A DNA stretch of 25,267 bases from a virus, in IMG/VR virus record IMGVR_UViG_3300030090_002542, positions 1 to 25,267 of that record, one strand, 5' to 3'. Below the pieces are notes generated by a model that was not told the DNA's origin, ran no database searches, and saw only the letters and a program-made list of their open reading frames with translations. The position numbers and the translations under genes were made by a program. Numbering within the stretch: the first letter of the stretch is position 1; the number at the start of each line of letters is the position of its first letter. Shown piece by piece: positions 1 to 8,811 of the stretch.

Positions 1-3000
1 GACACCGATCCTAGACTATTGAAGAATGGTGATTATCACTATGCTTTAAATATAAGGAATATATCTTCTGAGTCAAATACAGAGGGTGTTATAGAGAATA
101 TAAAGGGAAATAAAATAGTTTCTTATGAGTTTCCTAATTTAGTTGGAAAGTGCACTCCTCAAAGAACAATTCTTTTTATGCCTTCTAATAATTATTATTT
201 AAATTATTCTGGGTACAATGAAATACCAGATGCTTATGAATACGCTTTTCAAACAAATCCTGAAGCATTTTTTAATGGTCAACTTATAGACAACCCTATA
301 TCTACTTATGTTTCAGATACAGAGCAGGGCTATTATCCAGCAAATTTTATTATAGGACTTACAAGTTCTTTATCAAATGTAAACACTCCAGAAATACAGG
401 CCCCTATAGAATATGAGGGATCTACTGCTGAAAATCAATTATCGTTTTTAACAGATTTTGTAAATACTTATGGGTCAATGTTTTCAAATGCAGGGGTTTC
501 TGTTTCTATTATAGATAATAACTCTGAATACTGGAATGATGATGACTGGTTTGTTTACCCTGAAAATATAACAAATCACCCAAATTATATACCAGGACAA
601 ATATATGCTTATGCTTTACTATTTGAGGGCACTTGTAACGTTTCTGTTGATCAGTTTCATATAAACATATTAACTCAAGGGAGTCCTGATGTTAACGTAG
701 TAAATGGTCCATATGGAGATAGTGATCAGTTATTAACACCTGATAATGGTTTTGTTTCTATGGGTTGGAATGTAATAGATCAAGCAAATAAAAATTACAT
801 GGAGGGTGGTTTTAAAGCATTAACTAATTTAGGTCAACATCCAGAAATAACTCCTGTAAACTATTCTTGTATAGGTTATTATGAAGATACTAAAAATGAT
901 CATATATATTATATGATTGCTAGCGATCCTGGTGCAGGTCTTCATCATATATTAAGATATAATTTACAAACTAATACTATACAAACTATTTTTAGAGACA
1001 GCGGTAATCCAGGAACAAGTGTATTTAATTGGAGAAAAGAGTTTTTAATAAACGATATAGATAAAGTTGGAGATGTTTTATACTGGACCTCAAGGCAATA
1101 TGGGGAGCCAAATGCTCTTAATGTTATAAAATCTAGAGCTAGCATGGCTTTGATTGATGGGATAGTGGGCCCATACCAAGTAAATGAAGAGGGTGTTGTT
1201 ACTGGATATTCATTAAGTGATTATTACCCATACCAACTATATGACCCAACTTATCCATCCGCAAAGAAAAAACAATATGTAGAGGTTATTAAAAGACCCC
1301 CTCTTGACTATCCTACATACACATACTCAACGGACCCAAATTTTAAAAAAAATAATTTATACGGCCATATGTGGCAATTTAAGTATAGATATCATTTCTA
1401 TGATAAAGAGGTAAGTGCCTGGTCCCCTATTAGTGATATTGCTATTTCTCAATCTAGCATAAATAATATACCTCAACAAAACAATCAATCTTTTGATAAT
1501 AAAATAGAGGTAACTGTAAAAAACTCATCTGGTATTGTTGAGTTCATTGAAGTGGCTGTATTAAAGTGTAAAGATATTGGGAATTTTCCAAAAGGAAATA
1601 GAGGTAATTTTAAAAGTATAGCTAAAATAAAAAATGATTATGGTGCTTGGTTAATGAGTCAAGATTCTACACAAACAATTAGTTTTTATAACGATAAAAT
1701 GTATACTGGTATAGATAGTAATGAAAGTTTAAAGCTTTTTGATAATGTCCCTAGATCAGCTACAACTCAAACTGTTTTATCTAACAATAGAATAGCTTAC
1801 GGTAATTATACAGAGGGTTTTGATGTTCCTTTAACAAACACATCTTTAACAACTCAATATGGGTTTACTTCTAACCCAACATCTTTAACTGGTCAAGAAG
1901 CTCAATCTTTTGTTTTACATCCTTACTGGACTACTAATCAACAGTCTAATACTAATGAATTAGCTTACACACTTGGTAGTATTTTAAATACAATTAATGC
2001 TCCAACTTTAACTATAGACCCATTAAGTAATCAGTCAGATGAAGATATGATAAACGCTTGGTGGGGAGCGGATCCACTTGGTCTTGGTAATCCACTTGGG
2101 ACGGACACAGACTCAGATGGACTTGTAGACACAATACCTAGTGATAGCACAGCTAATATAAGCTTTAGTTCTCACAGTTTAAATACAGTGGGTCAGTCAA
2201 CACAAGTTGTTATTGACACCTCAAACCCATCATTAGTAGAGTCTTCTATAGACAACCCACTTGGAAACGGTGTTTATACAGGTTCTAACGCTGGTGGTGC
2301 AGAGGGTTTTCCTAGAGTTAAGTTATTATTTAACTTTGGTTTAGTTAACTGGGGAGGTGGTGCCACAATCAATATAGATCTTAATTGGAAGTTTAGAGTA
2401 AGAAGAGAGTTTAATCAATTTGGAACAGCTAAAGCTCAAAATTCTCAGGAACATGTTTGTAGGTTTAGTTATACAATACAGACTCTTCCTGGTGAAACAG
2501 ATGTAGCCGCACAAATGAATCATGTTGCGGAACAATTAAGAGCCGCTATCAATCCTAATACAGGAAGCGATATACCCTCTTATAATGATGAAACTGATAT
2601 AGATGGCTCTGGAACAGATAAACCAGAACAAGCAAGTGACTTTGATTTTTCTTGGCACAAAAGACCTATTGTTGATGGTAACACATTAATATTGGAATGG
2701 GTAGCTCCAAAGAAAAATGTATTTCCTTCAGCACCCCCTAATATATCTAGTTATGAATATAGAATGGTTAGCTCTAATGGTAGTAACGTTCCTGGATATA
2801 GTTTTTTAATTAATAACATAAATGCTAATTTACCAGCATCTAATAATAATTTTAAAAACACAGCAACACTTACTTATGGAACAATGCCTTATAATAATTA
2901 TGGGGGAGGTGTAAATGCAGTTTCTTCATTTAAAAGTGGAGCTTTTCATAACTTTGGGCTTGTTTATTACGATGAAAAAGGTAGATGCTCTACAGTTCTT

Positions 3001-5541
3001 GTAGACGATGAGTCAAAAGTTTATGTTAAGTTTCCCACAGAAAGAACAAATGCGGATGTAGATATAGACAGTGATCTTATAGATGATGCAAATATAGATA
3101 TAAATGGACCAGTAAGTATATTATGGAAAATAAATCATCAAGCCCCTGATTGGGCTAGTCATTATAGATGGTTTTATTCTAGGAATAATACTGTTGATGA
3201 GTTTGTTCAATTTAGAGCACTAAAGGTTCATGTTAATCAAAGTGATGCTGTTGATGATGATCGTATATTTATAAGTATGGCTGGTTTAAAAGGTAGAGAT
3301 GATTCTTATATACCACTTGATGCTGTTAGCGAAGAGGGTGTACCTAATCCAGATGTTAATATATTTGACTATAAATTTGTAAAAGGAGATAGGGTTCGTT
3401 TTTTAACAACAGGATCTCAATCAGCATTATCTCCTAGTGAGGAACAAAACAACCTTATTTCAGATCAATATATAGATGTTCATATTTCAGGCTTTAAGTA
3501 TTACGATGCTTTTAGTGAAGCATCTCCTATACAAAACGCTTCAGAACTAAATACATTAAATTCAGATGGATCAGAAGATGCTTTCTTTTTAATTATACAT
3601 GAAGTAAAAGATGCAGAAGGTAACCCAGTTCCTGGATATTCTAAACAAGATGTTATAAATGGCACTGATAATTTTAGGCAAGCTATTTTAGAAATATATA
3701 GACCTAAAAAAGAAACAGATGCTGAAGAAACTATATACTATGAGTTTGGAGAAAAATATGAAATAGACCAAGCCTCAAGAAGACATAGGGCTCCTATAGC
3801 GGATCAAGGTGGTGGTTTTAGTGAAGATGTGTTTGGTAATATTACATCAAACAATCCAGCTGTTGGTCAATTTACAACAGGTGATATTTATTATAAACCT
3901 AGAATAATGAAACAGGTTACAGGTAGTGACGTGCCTTTTATTGTGGAGGATTATTATTTAAATGATTATCAAGAAACTAATCACTTTAATATAGGTAGAG
4001 CTAATATATATTCTGTAAATTATAAAGAGGATAATAGAGAGGCTTCTATCACTTATTCAGATGTTTATCAGCCAGATACCTCTTTTAATGGATTAAGCTC
4101 ATTTAACTTAGCTTTATTTAATTGGGAGGATTACGATAGAATAGATGGTGGTATACAAAAAATAGAGTCTAGAGACACAGATCTTGTTATGATTCAGGAA
4201 GATAAAACTTACAGAATACCTGTTCAAAAAGATGTTATATTTAACGCTAAAGGAGAGGCTAATGTTGCTTTATCTAATAAAATTCTTGGAACAAAAGAGT
4301 CTTTCTTTTATCATTACGGTATAAGTAAAAATCCAGAGTCATTTGTAAAAAATGGAAACGTTCTTTATTGGACTGATATAAAAAGAGGTGCTGTATTAAG
4401 GTTATCTAGAGATGGATTTACGGTGTTGTCAGATCTTAAAATGGCGGATTATTTTAGAGATAGATCCAGTGACTACGATAAGTACGATCCACAATATAAC
4501 TGGGAGACAAATTACGGAACTATTACAGGTGCTATGTTAATGTCTGACAATAAACACTTTAGAATTAAGGGTGGCTGGAATCCTAAACACAATGAATATG
4601 TTATACAGTTTCCTGAGATAATGCAGAATCAAGATGAGTGGGAATATTATGAAACCGTTTTTGAAGGCTCTGATGAGGAATGGCAAGATTATCTAGCTGA
4701 TCACACAACAATAACAGAAGGTTCTGTAGTTTCTTTTGCTGAAAAACAAAAAAGATGGGTGACTTTTTATTCTCATGTTGCTGATTATTATGGTAAGATA
4801 AATAGAAAATTTGTATCATGGAAAGATGCGGGTCTTTATATTCACGATGAAGATGAAGAGAACTACAACACATTTTATGGAGTCTTATATAAAACTATGT
4901 TAGACTTTTATTTTAATAAAGGTCCATCTACCGTTAAGGGTTATAAATCAATAACCTTAGAGTCTACTCAAAATGCTGATGTAGATTTAAATACAGACCT
5001 ATCTTCTACCTCTATAAATCAAAACAATTTTGACGAAAGAGAAGGTAAGCTTTATACACAAATACCCTTTGTAACGCAAAATGGAGTCGGTGGAGAGATG
5101 ATTGGTGTTGGCACGGGATCCACTACGGTAGATAACGATGGTGTTCTTACATCCACTATAATTGGTTCAGGTACAAGTTTTACTAATTCTAACCTTATAA
5201 TAGGAACTTCAGATGACCCCACTTCAAATGAGTATGGAGATCAACTTTTTTACTTTGATGAGAACACTCAGCAAAACGTTTTAGTTGGGACAATATCTGC
5301 TATAATAAGTGACACAGAATTAACATTAGTAGAGCCACCAACAACACTTGATGAGGACGGTAACACTATTGATTTGGTAATTGATGGATTGTTTTTATTT
5401 GTCATTAGAAATGCTTTCGCAGAAGGTGATAGAATGAAGGGTAGATATATGGAGACAAAGCTTAGTAAACTAACTAATCAACCTATGGAAATATTTAGTG
5501 TAGGATCTACTGTGTTCAATAGTGAACTTAGCGATGATTAA
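1..5541 (+). CDS. Phage virion 'stabilization'/tail structural protein, 5'-truncated
   Basis: The reading frame is open from base 1 to the TAA at 5539-5541 (1846 codons visible). The TTG at base 19 is therefore not the true start: conserved sequence (DTDPRL) runs in from the window edge. Codons 9-17 (NGDYHYALN) and the following ENIKGN match the N-terminus of a family common in crAss-like and other Bacteroidetes podoviruses, often called stabilization protein. Further family hallmarks are YYDEKGR near codon 990, a Trp-rich stretch with WASHYRW near 1050, GISKNPESF near 1440, KRGAVLRLS at 1461-1469, and the C-terminal GRYMETKLS at about 1814-1822. Codons 702-710 (DTDSDGLVD) form a calcium-loop-like motif. 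Around codons 1700-1780 is a small Gly/Thr-rich beta domain of a type common in tail proteins. No signal peptide or membrane helix is seen. The likely place is the portal-proximal or tail part of the virion. The family match is from memory of motifs; the exact virion position is inference. Confidence 0.75.
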   Translation, partial: DTDPRLLKNGDYHYALNIRNISSESNTEGVIENIKGNKIVSYEFPNLVGKCTPQRTILFMPSNNYYLNYSGYNEIPDAYEYAFQTNPEAFFNGQLIDNPISTYVSDTEQGYYPANFIIGLTSSLSNVNTPEIQAPIEYEGSTAENQLSFLTDFVNTYGSMFSNAGVSVSIIDNNSEYWNDDDWFVYPENITNHPNYIPGQIYAYALLFEGTCNVSVDQFHINILTQGSPDVNVVNGPYGDSDQLLTPDNGFVSMGWNVIDQANKNYMEGGFKALTNLGQHPEITPVNYSCIGYYEDTKNDHIYYMIASDPGAGLHHILRYNLQTNTIQTIFRDSGNPGTSVFNWRKEFLINDIDKVGDVLYWTSRQYGEPNALNVIKSRASMALIDGIVGPYQVNEEGVVTGYSLSDYYPYQLYDPTYPSAKKKQYVEVIKRPPLDYPTYTYSTDPNFKKNNLYGHMWQFKYRYHFYDKEVSAWSPISDIAISQSSINNIPQQNNQSFDNKIEVTVKNSSGIVEFIEVAVLKCKDIGNFPKGNRGNFKSIAKIKNDYGAWLMSQDSTQTISFYNDKMYTGIDSNESLKLFDNVPRSATTQTVLSNNRIAYGNYTEGFDVPLTNTSLTTQYGFTSNPTSLTGQEAQSFVLHPYWTTNQQSNTNELAYTLGSILNTINAPTLTIDPLSNQSDEDMINAWWGADPLGLGNPLGTDTDSDGLVDTIPSDSTANISFSSHSLNTVGQSTQVVIDTSNPSLVESSIDNPLGNGVYTGSNAGGAEGFPRVKLLFNFGLVNWGGGATINIDLNWKFRVRREFNQFGTAKAQNSQEHVCRFSYTIQTLPGETDVAAQMNHVAEQLRAAINPNTGSDIPSYNDETDIDGSGTDKPEQASDFDFSWHKRPIVDGNTLILEWVAPKKNVFPSAPPNISSYEYRMVSSNGSNVPGYSFLINNINANLPASNNNFKNTATLTYGTMPYNNYGGGVNAVSSFKSGAFHNFGLVYYDEKGRCSTVLVDDESKVYVKFPTERTNADVDIDSDLIDDANIDINGPVSILWKINHQAPDWASHYRWFYSRNNTVDEFVQFRALKVHVNQSDAVDDDRIFISMAGLKGRDDSYIPLDAVSEEGVPNPDVNIFDYKFVKGDRVRFLTTGSQSALSPSEEQNNLISDQYIDVHISGFKYYDAFSEASPIQNASELNTLNSDGSEDAFFLIIHEVKDAEGNPVPGYSKQDVINGTDNFRQAILEIYRPKKETDAEETIYYEFGEKYEIDQASRRHRAPIADQGGGFSEDVFGNITSNNPAVGQFTTGDIYYKPRIMKQVTGSDVPFIVEDYYLNDYQETNHFNIGRANIYSVNYKEDNREASITYSDVYQPDTSFNGLSSFNLALFNWEDYDRIDGGIQKIESRDTDLVMIQEDKTYRIPVQKDVIFNAKGEANVALSNKILGTKESFFYHYGISKNPESFVKNGNVLYWTDIKRGAVLRLSRDGFTVLSDLKMADYFRDRSSDYDKYDPQYNWETNYGTITGAMLMSDNKHFRIKGGWNPKHNEYVIQFPEIMQNQDEWEYYETVFEGSDEEWQDYLADHTTITEGSVVSFAEKQKRWVTFYSHVADYYGKINRKFVSWKDAGLYIHDEDEENYNTFYGVLYKTMLDFYFNKGPSTVKGYKSITLESTQNADVDLNTDLSSTSINQNNFDEREGKLYTQIPFVTQNGVGGEMIGVGTGSTTVDNDGVLTSTIIGSGTSFTNSNLIIGTSDDPTSNEYGDQLFYFDENTQQNVLVGTISAIISDTELTLVEPPTTLDEDGNTIDLVIDGLFLFVIRNAFAEGDRMKGRYMETKLSKLTNQPMEIFSVGSTVFNSELSDD

Positions 5542-5542
5542 C

Positions 5543-5573
5543 TTGTTTAAATAATTTTAAAAAACTATATTTG
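5543..5573 (+). promoter_or_regulatory. Bacteroidetes-type promoter upstream of the 376-aa gene
   Basis: A TTG at 5543-5545 is followed after 20 bases by TATATTTG at 5566-5573. This fits the Bacteroidetes consensus TTG, 17-23 bases, TAnnTTTG. The ATG at 5588 lies 14 bases beyond the -7 element, so the leader would be short. The core AACTATATTTGTA is repeated exactly upstream of the gene at 21878, which supports a real shared phage promoter rather than a chance A/T match. Confidence 0.7.
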
Positions 5574-5585
5574 TAAATAATTTTA
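5549..5585 (+). repeat. Two 11-bp direct repeats flanking the -7 element
   Basis: AAATAATTTTA occurs at 5549-5559 and again at 5575-5585, one copy in the promoter spacer and one between the -7 element and the ATG. The copies are offset by 26 bases. This placement could suit a regulator-binding site, but in such A/T-rich DNA chance is a serious alternative. Confidence 0.35.
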
Positions 5586-5587
5586 TT

Positions 5588-6718
5588 ATGAAAAGAAACA
5601 GAAAAGTATATAAACCATCTGCGATACCTACTTACAAACCAGGGGGTAAGGTTGGAAAATACTCTACAAAAGGATATGATAAACAAGAGAAAAAAGGTGG
5701 TTTATCAAAATATCTTATTCATCATCAACCTGGTATTAATATACCTTTTCAAGAAATTATTGGAGCAGGGCTTGATATATTTGCTTACCAACAACAACAA
5801 GCTGCTCTACAGGATCTGTTAGCTGGTGTGGAGGATCCATCACAAGTTGTACAGGGTACTACAGGGGCTCTTGGTGCTATTCCAGGGGGTGCTACACCAA
5901 CACCTAGCACTGCTATTACAGATTTAATAGGCGAGGTAAAAGAAAAACAAACAGATGTAGATATAGATGACTCTGCCCTTGAGATAGCATCAGATGCTTC
6001 AGAGCAGGTTACGGCAGATGCTATTTCAAATATATCTAAAATGGGAACTAAAGGTCAAGCTGGCTTGGCAAACGTTTTAAAGCAAGCCGATAAAACAGAT
6101 TTAGGTATAGCTGAACAAGGCCTTGGTTTAGCTAAAACAGAAGCTGAATTAAGTGAGCGAGCAGAGCAAAATCAAATGAGCACTGTAGCAGACTTAACAA
6201 ATTTATTTGGCCAACAAGAGTTTGCTGGTAGCCAAGATCTTTTTGAGACCTATACAGACGATTTAGCTTCAGCAGCACAGTTTGAGCAACAACTACAACT
6301 TGGTCTAGCGGGACTTAGTTTACCAGGGGTTTTGAGTGCAAATTTAGCTAAAGAAGGAATGAAAACTCCTGAAGGAAAGTCTACTATGGAGGAGGGTGAA
6401 GAAATTATGCCAGCTGGTGAGGCTGATATATCCCCAGGAGAAGAGGAACATGCAACGAATCCTATAGACCTTGTGAAAGATGGAAAGAAAATAGGAGAGA
6501 TGACAGGTGGTGAGGTTATTATGCCTTCAAAAGATGTAGAATTATTAGAAGCTTTATTAGCAAAAGGTGATGCTAAAAACATTATGAAGATGATGGGTAT
6601 GTTAATGATGAAGTGGAATAAAAAAGCACAAGAATACGCAGAAAAAGAAATAGGTGGAGTAGAGGAAGCAAGAGAAGGAGCTAAAGTATACAAGCCTGTT
6701 TCTAAAATAAAATACTAA
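5588..6718 (+). CDS. Bacteroidetes-phage structural protein with GEMTGGE motif (376 aa)
   Basis: The start is the first ATG after the promoter at 5543-5573. The N-terminus is very basic and Tyr/Gly-rich (KVYKP, YKPGGK). Residues about 54-80 form a helix ending in a run of glutamines. The middle is Ala/Asp/Glu-rich and probably helical, and residues 288-310 carry HATNPIDLV followed by GEMTGGEVIMP. That last motif recurs, from memory, in structural-region proteins of uncultured marine Bacteroidetes phages. A Met-rich amphipathic stretch follows (MKMMGMLMMKW, about residues 335-345). The pentapeptide KVYKP appears near both ends (residues 6-10 and 366-370). There is no signal peptide. It lies directly between the tail-type structural gene and two further late genes, so a virion or assembly role is likely, but no biochemical function is known to me. 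Confidence 0.65.
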   Translation: MKRNRKVYKPSAIPTYKPGGKVGKYSTKGYDKQEKKGGLSKYLIHHQPGINIPFQEIIGAGLDIFAYQQQQAALQDLLAGVEDPSQVVQGTTGALGAIPGGATPTPSTAITDLIGEVKEKQTDVDIDDSALEIASDASEQVTADAISNISKMGTKGQAGLANVLKQADKTDLGIAEQGLGLAKTEAELSERAEQNQMSTVADLTNLFGQQEFAGSQDLFETYTDDLASAAQFEQQLQLGLAGLSLPGVLSANLAKEGMKTPEGKSTMEEGEEIMPAGEADISPGEEEHATNPIDLVKDGKKIGEMTGGEVIMPSKDVELLEALLAKGDAKNIMKMMGMLMMKWNKKAQEYAEKEIGGVEEAREGAKVYKPVSKIKY

Positions 6719-6722
6719 AAAA

Positions 6723-8792
6723 ATGGGAATAACAGTAGGTAAACCAACAGGTCCAATACAACTTCCAGATATCGCTAAAAACAGATTAGCTTACAAAGAG
6801 TTTGGTTTAAAAAGAAGGCGACTTGAGTTAGAAGAACAACTTGCTCAACAAAAATTAAATCAAGGTAAAGGGGGTGTATCAAAACCTACTAAACCTGAAA
6901 TTTCTAAAATTAAACCAAACTTTAACGAAAAATTTCAACCTTTACATGATAGTATTATGAATCAAATAGACTCTTATTACTTTCAGTATGCAGATGAATT
7001 AAACCCTAATAATACAGCTGATGACAACATACCTGGTGTATTTAATCCACAAAGAGCTAGGTACATTTCTAATTTTGAAGAAAGTGCTTTATCTTTTGCA
7101 CAGCATAGTAATGATTGGACGGAACAGGCAAATAATATGTTTGGAGCTATGACTGAACTAGATGAAAAAGGTAATCCAAAACTAGATCTTAGTTTATTTG
7201 AACAACACCCTGTTTATTTATCGGTAGATAGAGTTAATGAAAGGATATCGGGTATAAGTGGTTATGTGGGTATTGATGATCCTCAAGTTAAGTCTTTGTG
7301 GAACGGTAATCCAGAGAATGGTGGTAAAACACAAAGCCTTGTTCTTAAAGAAGGTGGGGACCCTAATGATATAAATGATTATCTTTCTAAGGATGGTTAT
7401 TTTATAGATAATAATGGTAATCGTATTATAGAACACGGTGCATATGGTAAGCCTGCACAATCTAACCAATACTTAATTAGTGATGTTTTTAATCAAACTA
7501 TAGACCCATCTTTTTTAGGTGTTGATAACAATGGAAATATAACATATAAAGGTCAGTATTATTACGATTATTTTGACAAAAAAATGTGGGATCAAGGTAA
7601 GTATATAAGAAAAGAACAAACAAATTATATTCAAGATTTTGCTGAAAAAATTAAATATACTGGACTTTTAGAAGTTGACCCAACTCAACCTAACAGAAAA
7701 ATAGTTACCTCAAAAACATTTAATAACTTAAGAACTCAAATAATAGATGGTTTTAAATGGGATCAAAACTTAAACCAAGGTAAAGGTAGTTGGTCGAGTG
7801 AGACAAGTCAGCAGATAGCTGAACAAATAGCTAGGATATCTTTGGAGATGCAAGGTATTTCTAATCCATCTAAAGGAAGGGTTGAGGACGAGTATTTTAA
7901 AATTATGAGAAACGATGAGCTTCCTGGCGGTAAGAATGGTTTAATAAGAACATCTCAATATGATGGCTATGAGTTAAAAACTTATAACGATCTTGTATCA
8001 GAACTTATTTTAGAACAATTTAATGGGTACAAAAACTTTGAGCAATTTAATAGCTCTGCAAGCACGGATGCTGCCTCAAAAAGAAACTCTAGTGATTGGA
8101 GTGATATGATGGATAATGTTAGTGACATGGCTTTTGATACATATAACATATTAGGCAATCAAATAAAAACAGGTTATGGGGGTGCCCCTCCTCAAGCAGT
8201 TGTAAGCAAAATTAAGGCAAATCAAACTTGGCAGCTACATCAACCAATTCCAGATGGTGACGTTAGTGATCAAACTTATATGAATACAGGATTTATAACA
8301 GGAAGTCCTGAAATATCAAGTGCTATAACTGGTAGAGTTGGTAATTTTAAACAAGGTAATCAAGTGTCTCTTGTTGCTATAAATAGAGAAACAGGTGAAT
8401 TAATGTTAGGAAAATGGGATAAAGCTAACCAAAAGTTTGCTGTTAGTAATCAATATACTAAAGAACAAGCTAGTAAGTGTATTGTGGTGCCTTGTTATTA
8501 TGGTGAGTTTCAGATAAGCAAAGAAGAAATGAAGGGTATTATAGCTAATACACCAGCTGAAGATTTAACTCCAGGAACACCCCTTAATCAATTTCTTACT
8601 GGTGATGGAACTGTGGCTACATTTGTACCTATACACAGGATTCACTCAAAAGACACATACGATTACCATTATAAAGAATATATAGAAATGTCTACTGGAA
8701 TTAGTAACAATGGTATATATTATGGTGATTTTAACACAGATTTAACACCTTCGTCTGGATATAAATTTCCAGGTGGAGTTTTTAATAATTAA
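6723..8792 (+). CDS. Hypothetical late/virion-associated protein (689 aa)
   Basis: I do not recognise a named family. The gene starts 4 bases after the preceding stop, in an A-run with no Shine-Dalgarno sequence, which suggests co-transcription with the 376-aa gene. The N-terminus is a short basic region with a likely coiled coil (about residues 22-47, KEFGLKRRRLELEEQLAQQK). The rest is soluble, rich in Asn, Asp, Gln, Tyr and Lys, with no signal peptide or membrane helix. Residues around 150-270 are rich in short turn-forming DNNGN-type segments, and the C-terminal third looks mixed alpha/beta. Its place between two virion-type genes and the giant polyvalent protein gene suggests a structural, internal-virion or assembly partner. 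It has only two cysteines close together near residues 585-590 (CIVVPC). Function unknown. Confidence 0.7.
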   Translation: MGITVGKPTGPIQLPDIAKNRLAYKEFGLKRRRLELEEQLAQQKLNQGKGGVSKPTKPEISKIKPNFNEKFQPLHDSIMNQIDSYYFQYADELNPNNTADDNIPGVFNPQRARYISNFEESALSFAQHSNDWTEQANNMFGAMTELDEKGNPKLDLSLFEQHPVYLSVDRVNERISGISGYVGIDDPQVKSLWNGNPENGGKTQSLVLKEGGDPNDINDYLSKDGYFIDNNGNRIIEHGAYGKPAQSNQYLISDVFNQTIDPSFLGVDNNGNITYKGQYYYDYFDKKMWDQGKYIRKEQTNYIQDFAEKIKYTGLLEVDPTQPNRKIVTSKTFNNLRTQIIDGFKWDQNLNQGKGSWSSETSQQIAEQIARISLEMQGISNPSKGRVEDEYFKIMRNDELPGGKNGLIRTSQYDGYELKTYNDLVSELILEQFNGYKNFEQFNSSASTDAASKRNSSDWSDMMDNVSDMAFDTYNILGNQIKTGYGGAPPQAVVSKIKANQTWQLHQPIPDGDVSDQTYMNTGFITGSPEISSAITGRVGNFKQGNQVSLVAINRETGELMLGKWDKANQKFAVSNQYTKEQASKCIVVPCYYGEFQISKEEMKGIIANTPAEDLTPGTPLNQFLTGDGTVATFVPIHRIHSKDTYDYHYKEYIEMSTGISNNGIYYGDFNTDLTPSSGYKFPGGVFNN

Positions 8793-8811
8793 ATAAATAA
8801 ATAAACAAAAA
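8790..8811 (+). promoter_or_regulatory. All-frame stop cluster and A-rich leader of the giant gene
   Basis: Four TAA triplets occur at 8790, 8794, 8798 and 8802, spaced by 4 bases so that all three frames are stopped just before the giant gene. The following ACAAAAA leads into ATG 8812. There is no Shine-Dalgarno sequence; an A-rich leader is the usual initiation context in Bacteroidetes. The first TAA is the stop of the 689-aa gene. Confidence 0.5.

Noticed and set aside
19-21. TTG as start of the first gene
   Set aside because: The frame is open to base 1 and the six codons before the TTG continue the conserved N-terminal motif, so the gene is cut by the window edge.
3055-3075. DVDIDSD in the tail protein, similar to the DxDxD metal motif of crAss-like phage RNA polymerases
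   Set aside because: The surrounding blocks identify a tail/stabilization protein with Asp-rich linkers. None of the other polymerase motifs is present.
4601-4873. 90-codon minus-strand frame inside the tail protein gene
   Set aside because: It overlaps conserved coding sequence and has no recognisable motif or start context, so it is a shadow frame.
6250-6693. 147-codon open frame on the minus strand
   Set aside because: It lies wholly inside the 376-aa gene, has no leader or promoter of its own, and its Ser/Ile/Pro-rich product is what the reverse of a Gly/Asp/Glu-rich gene gives.
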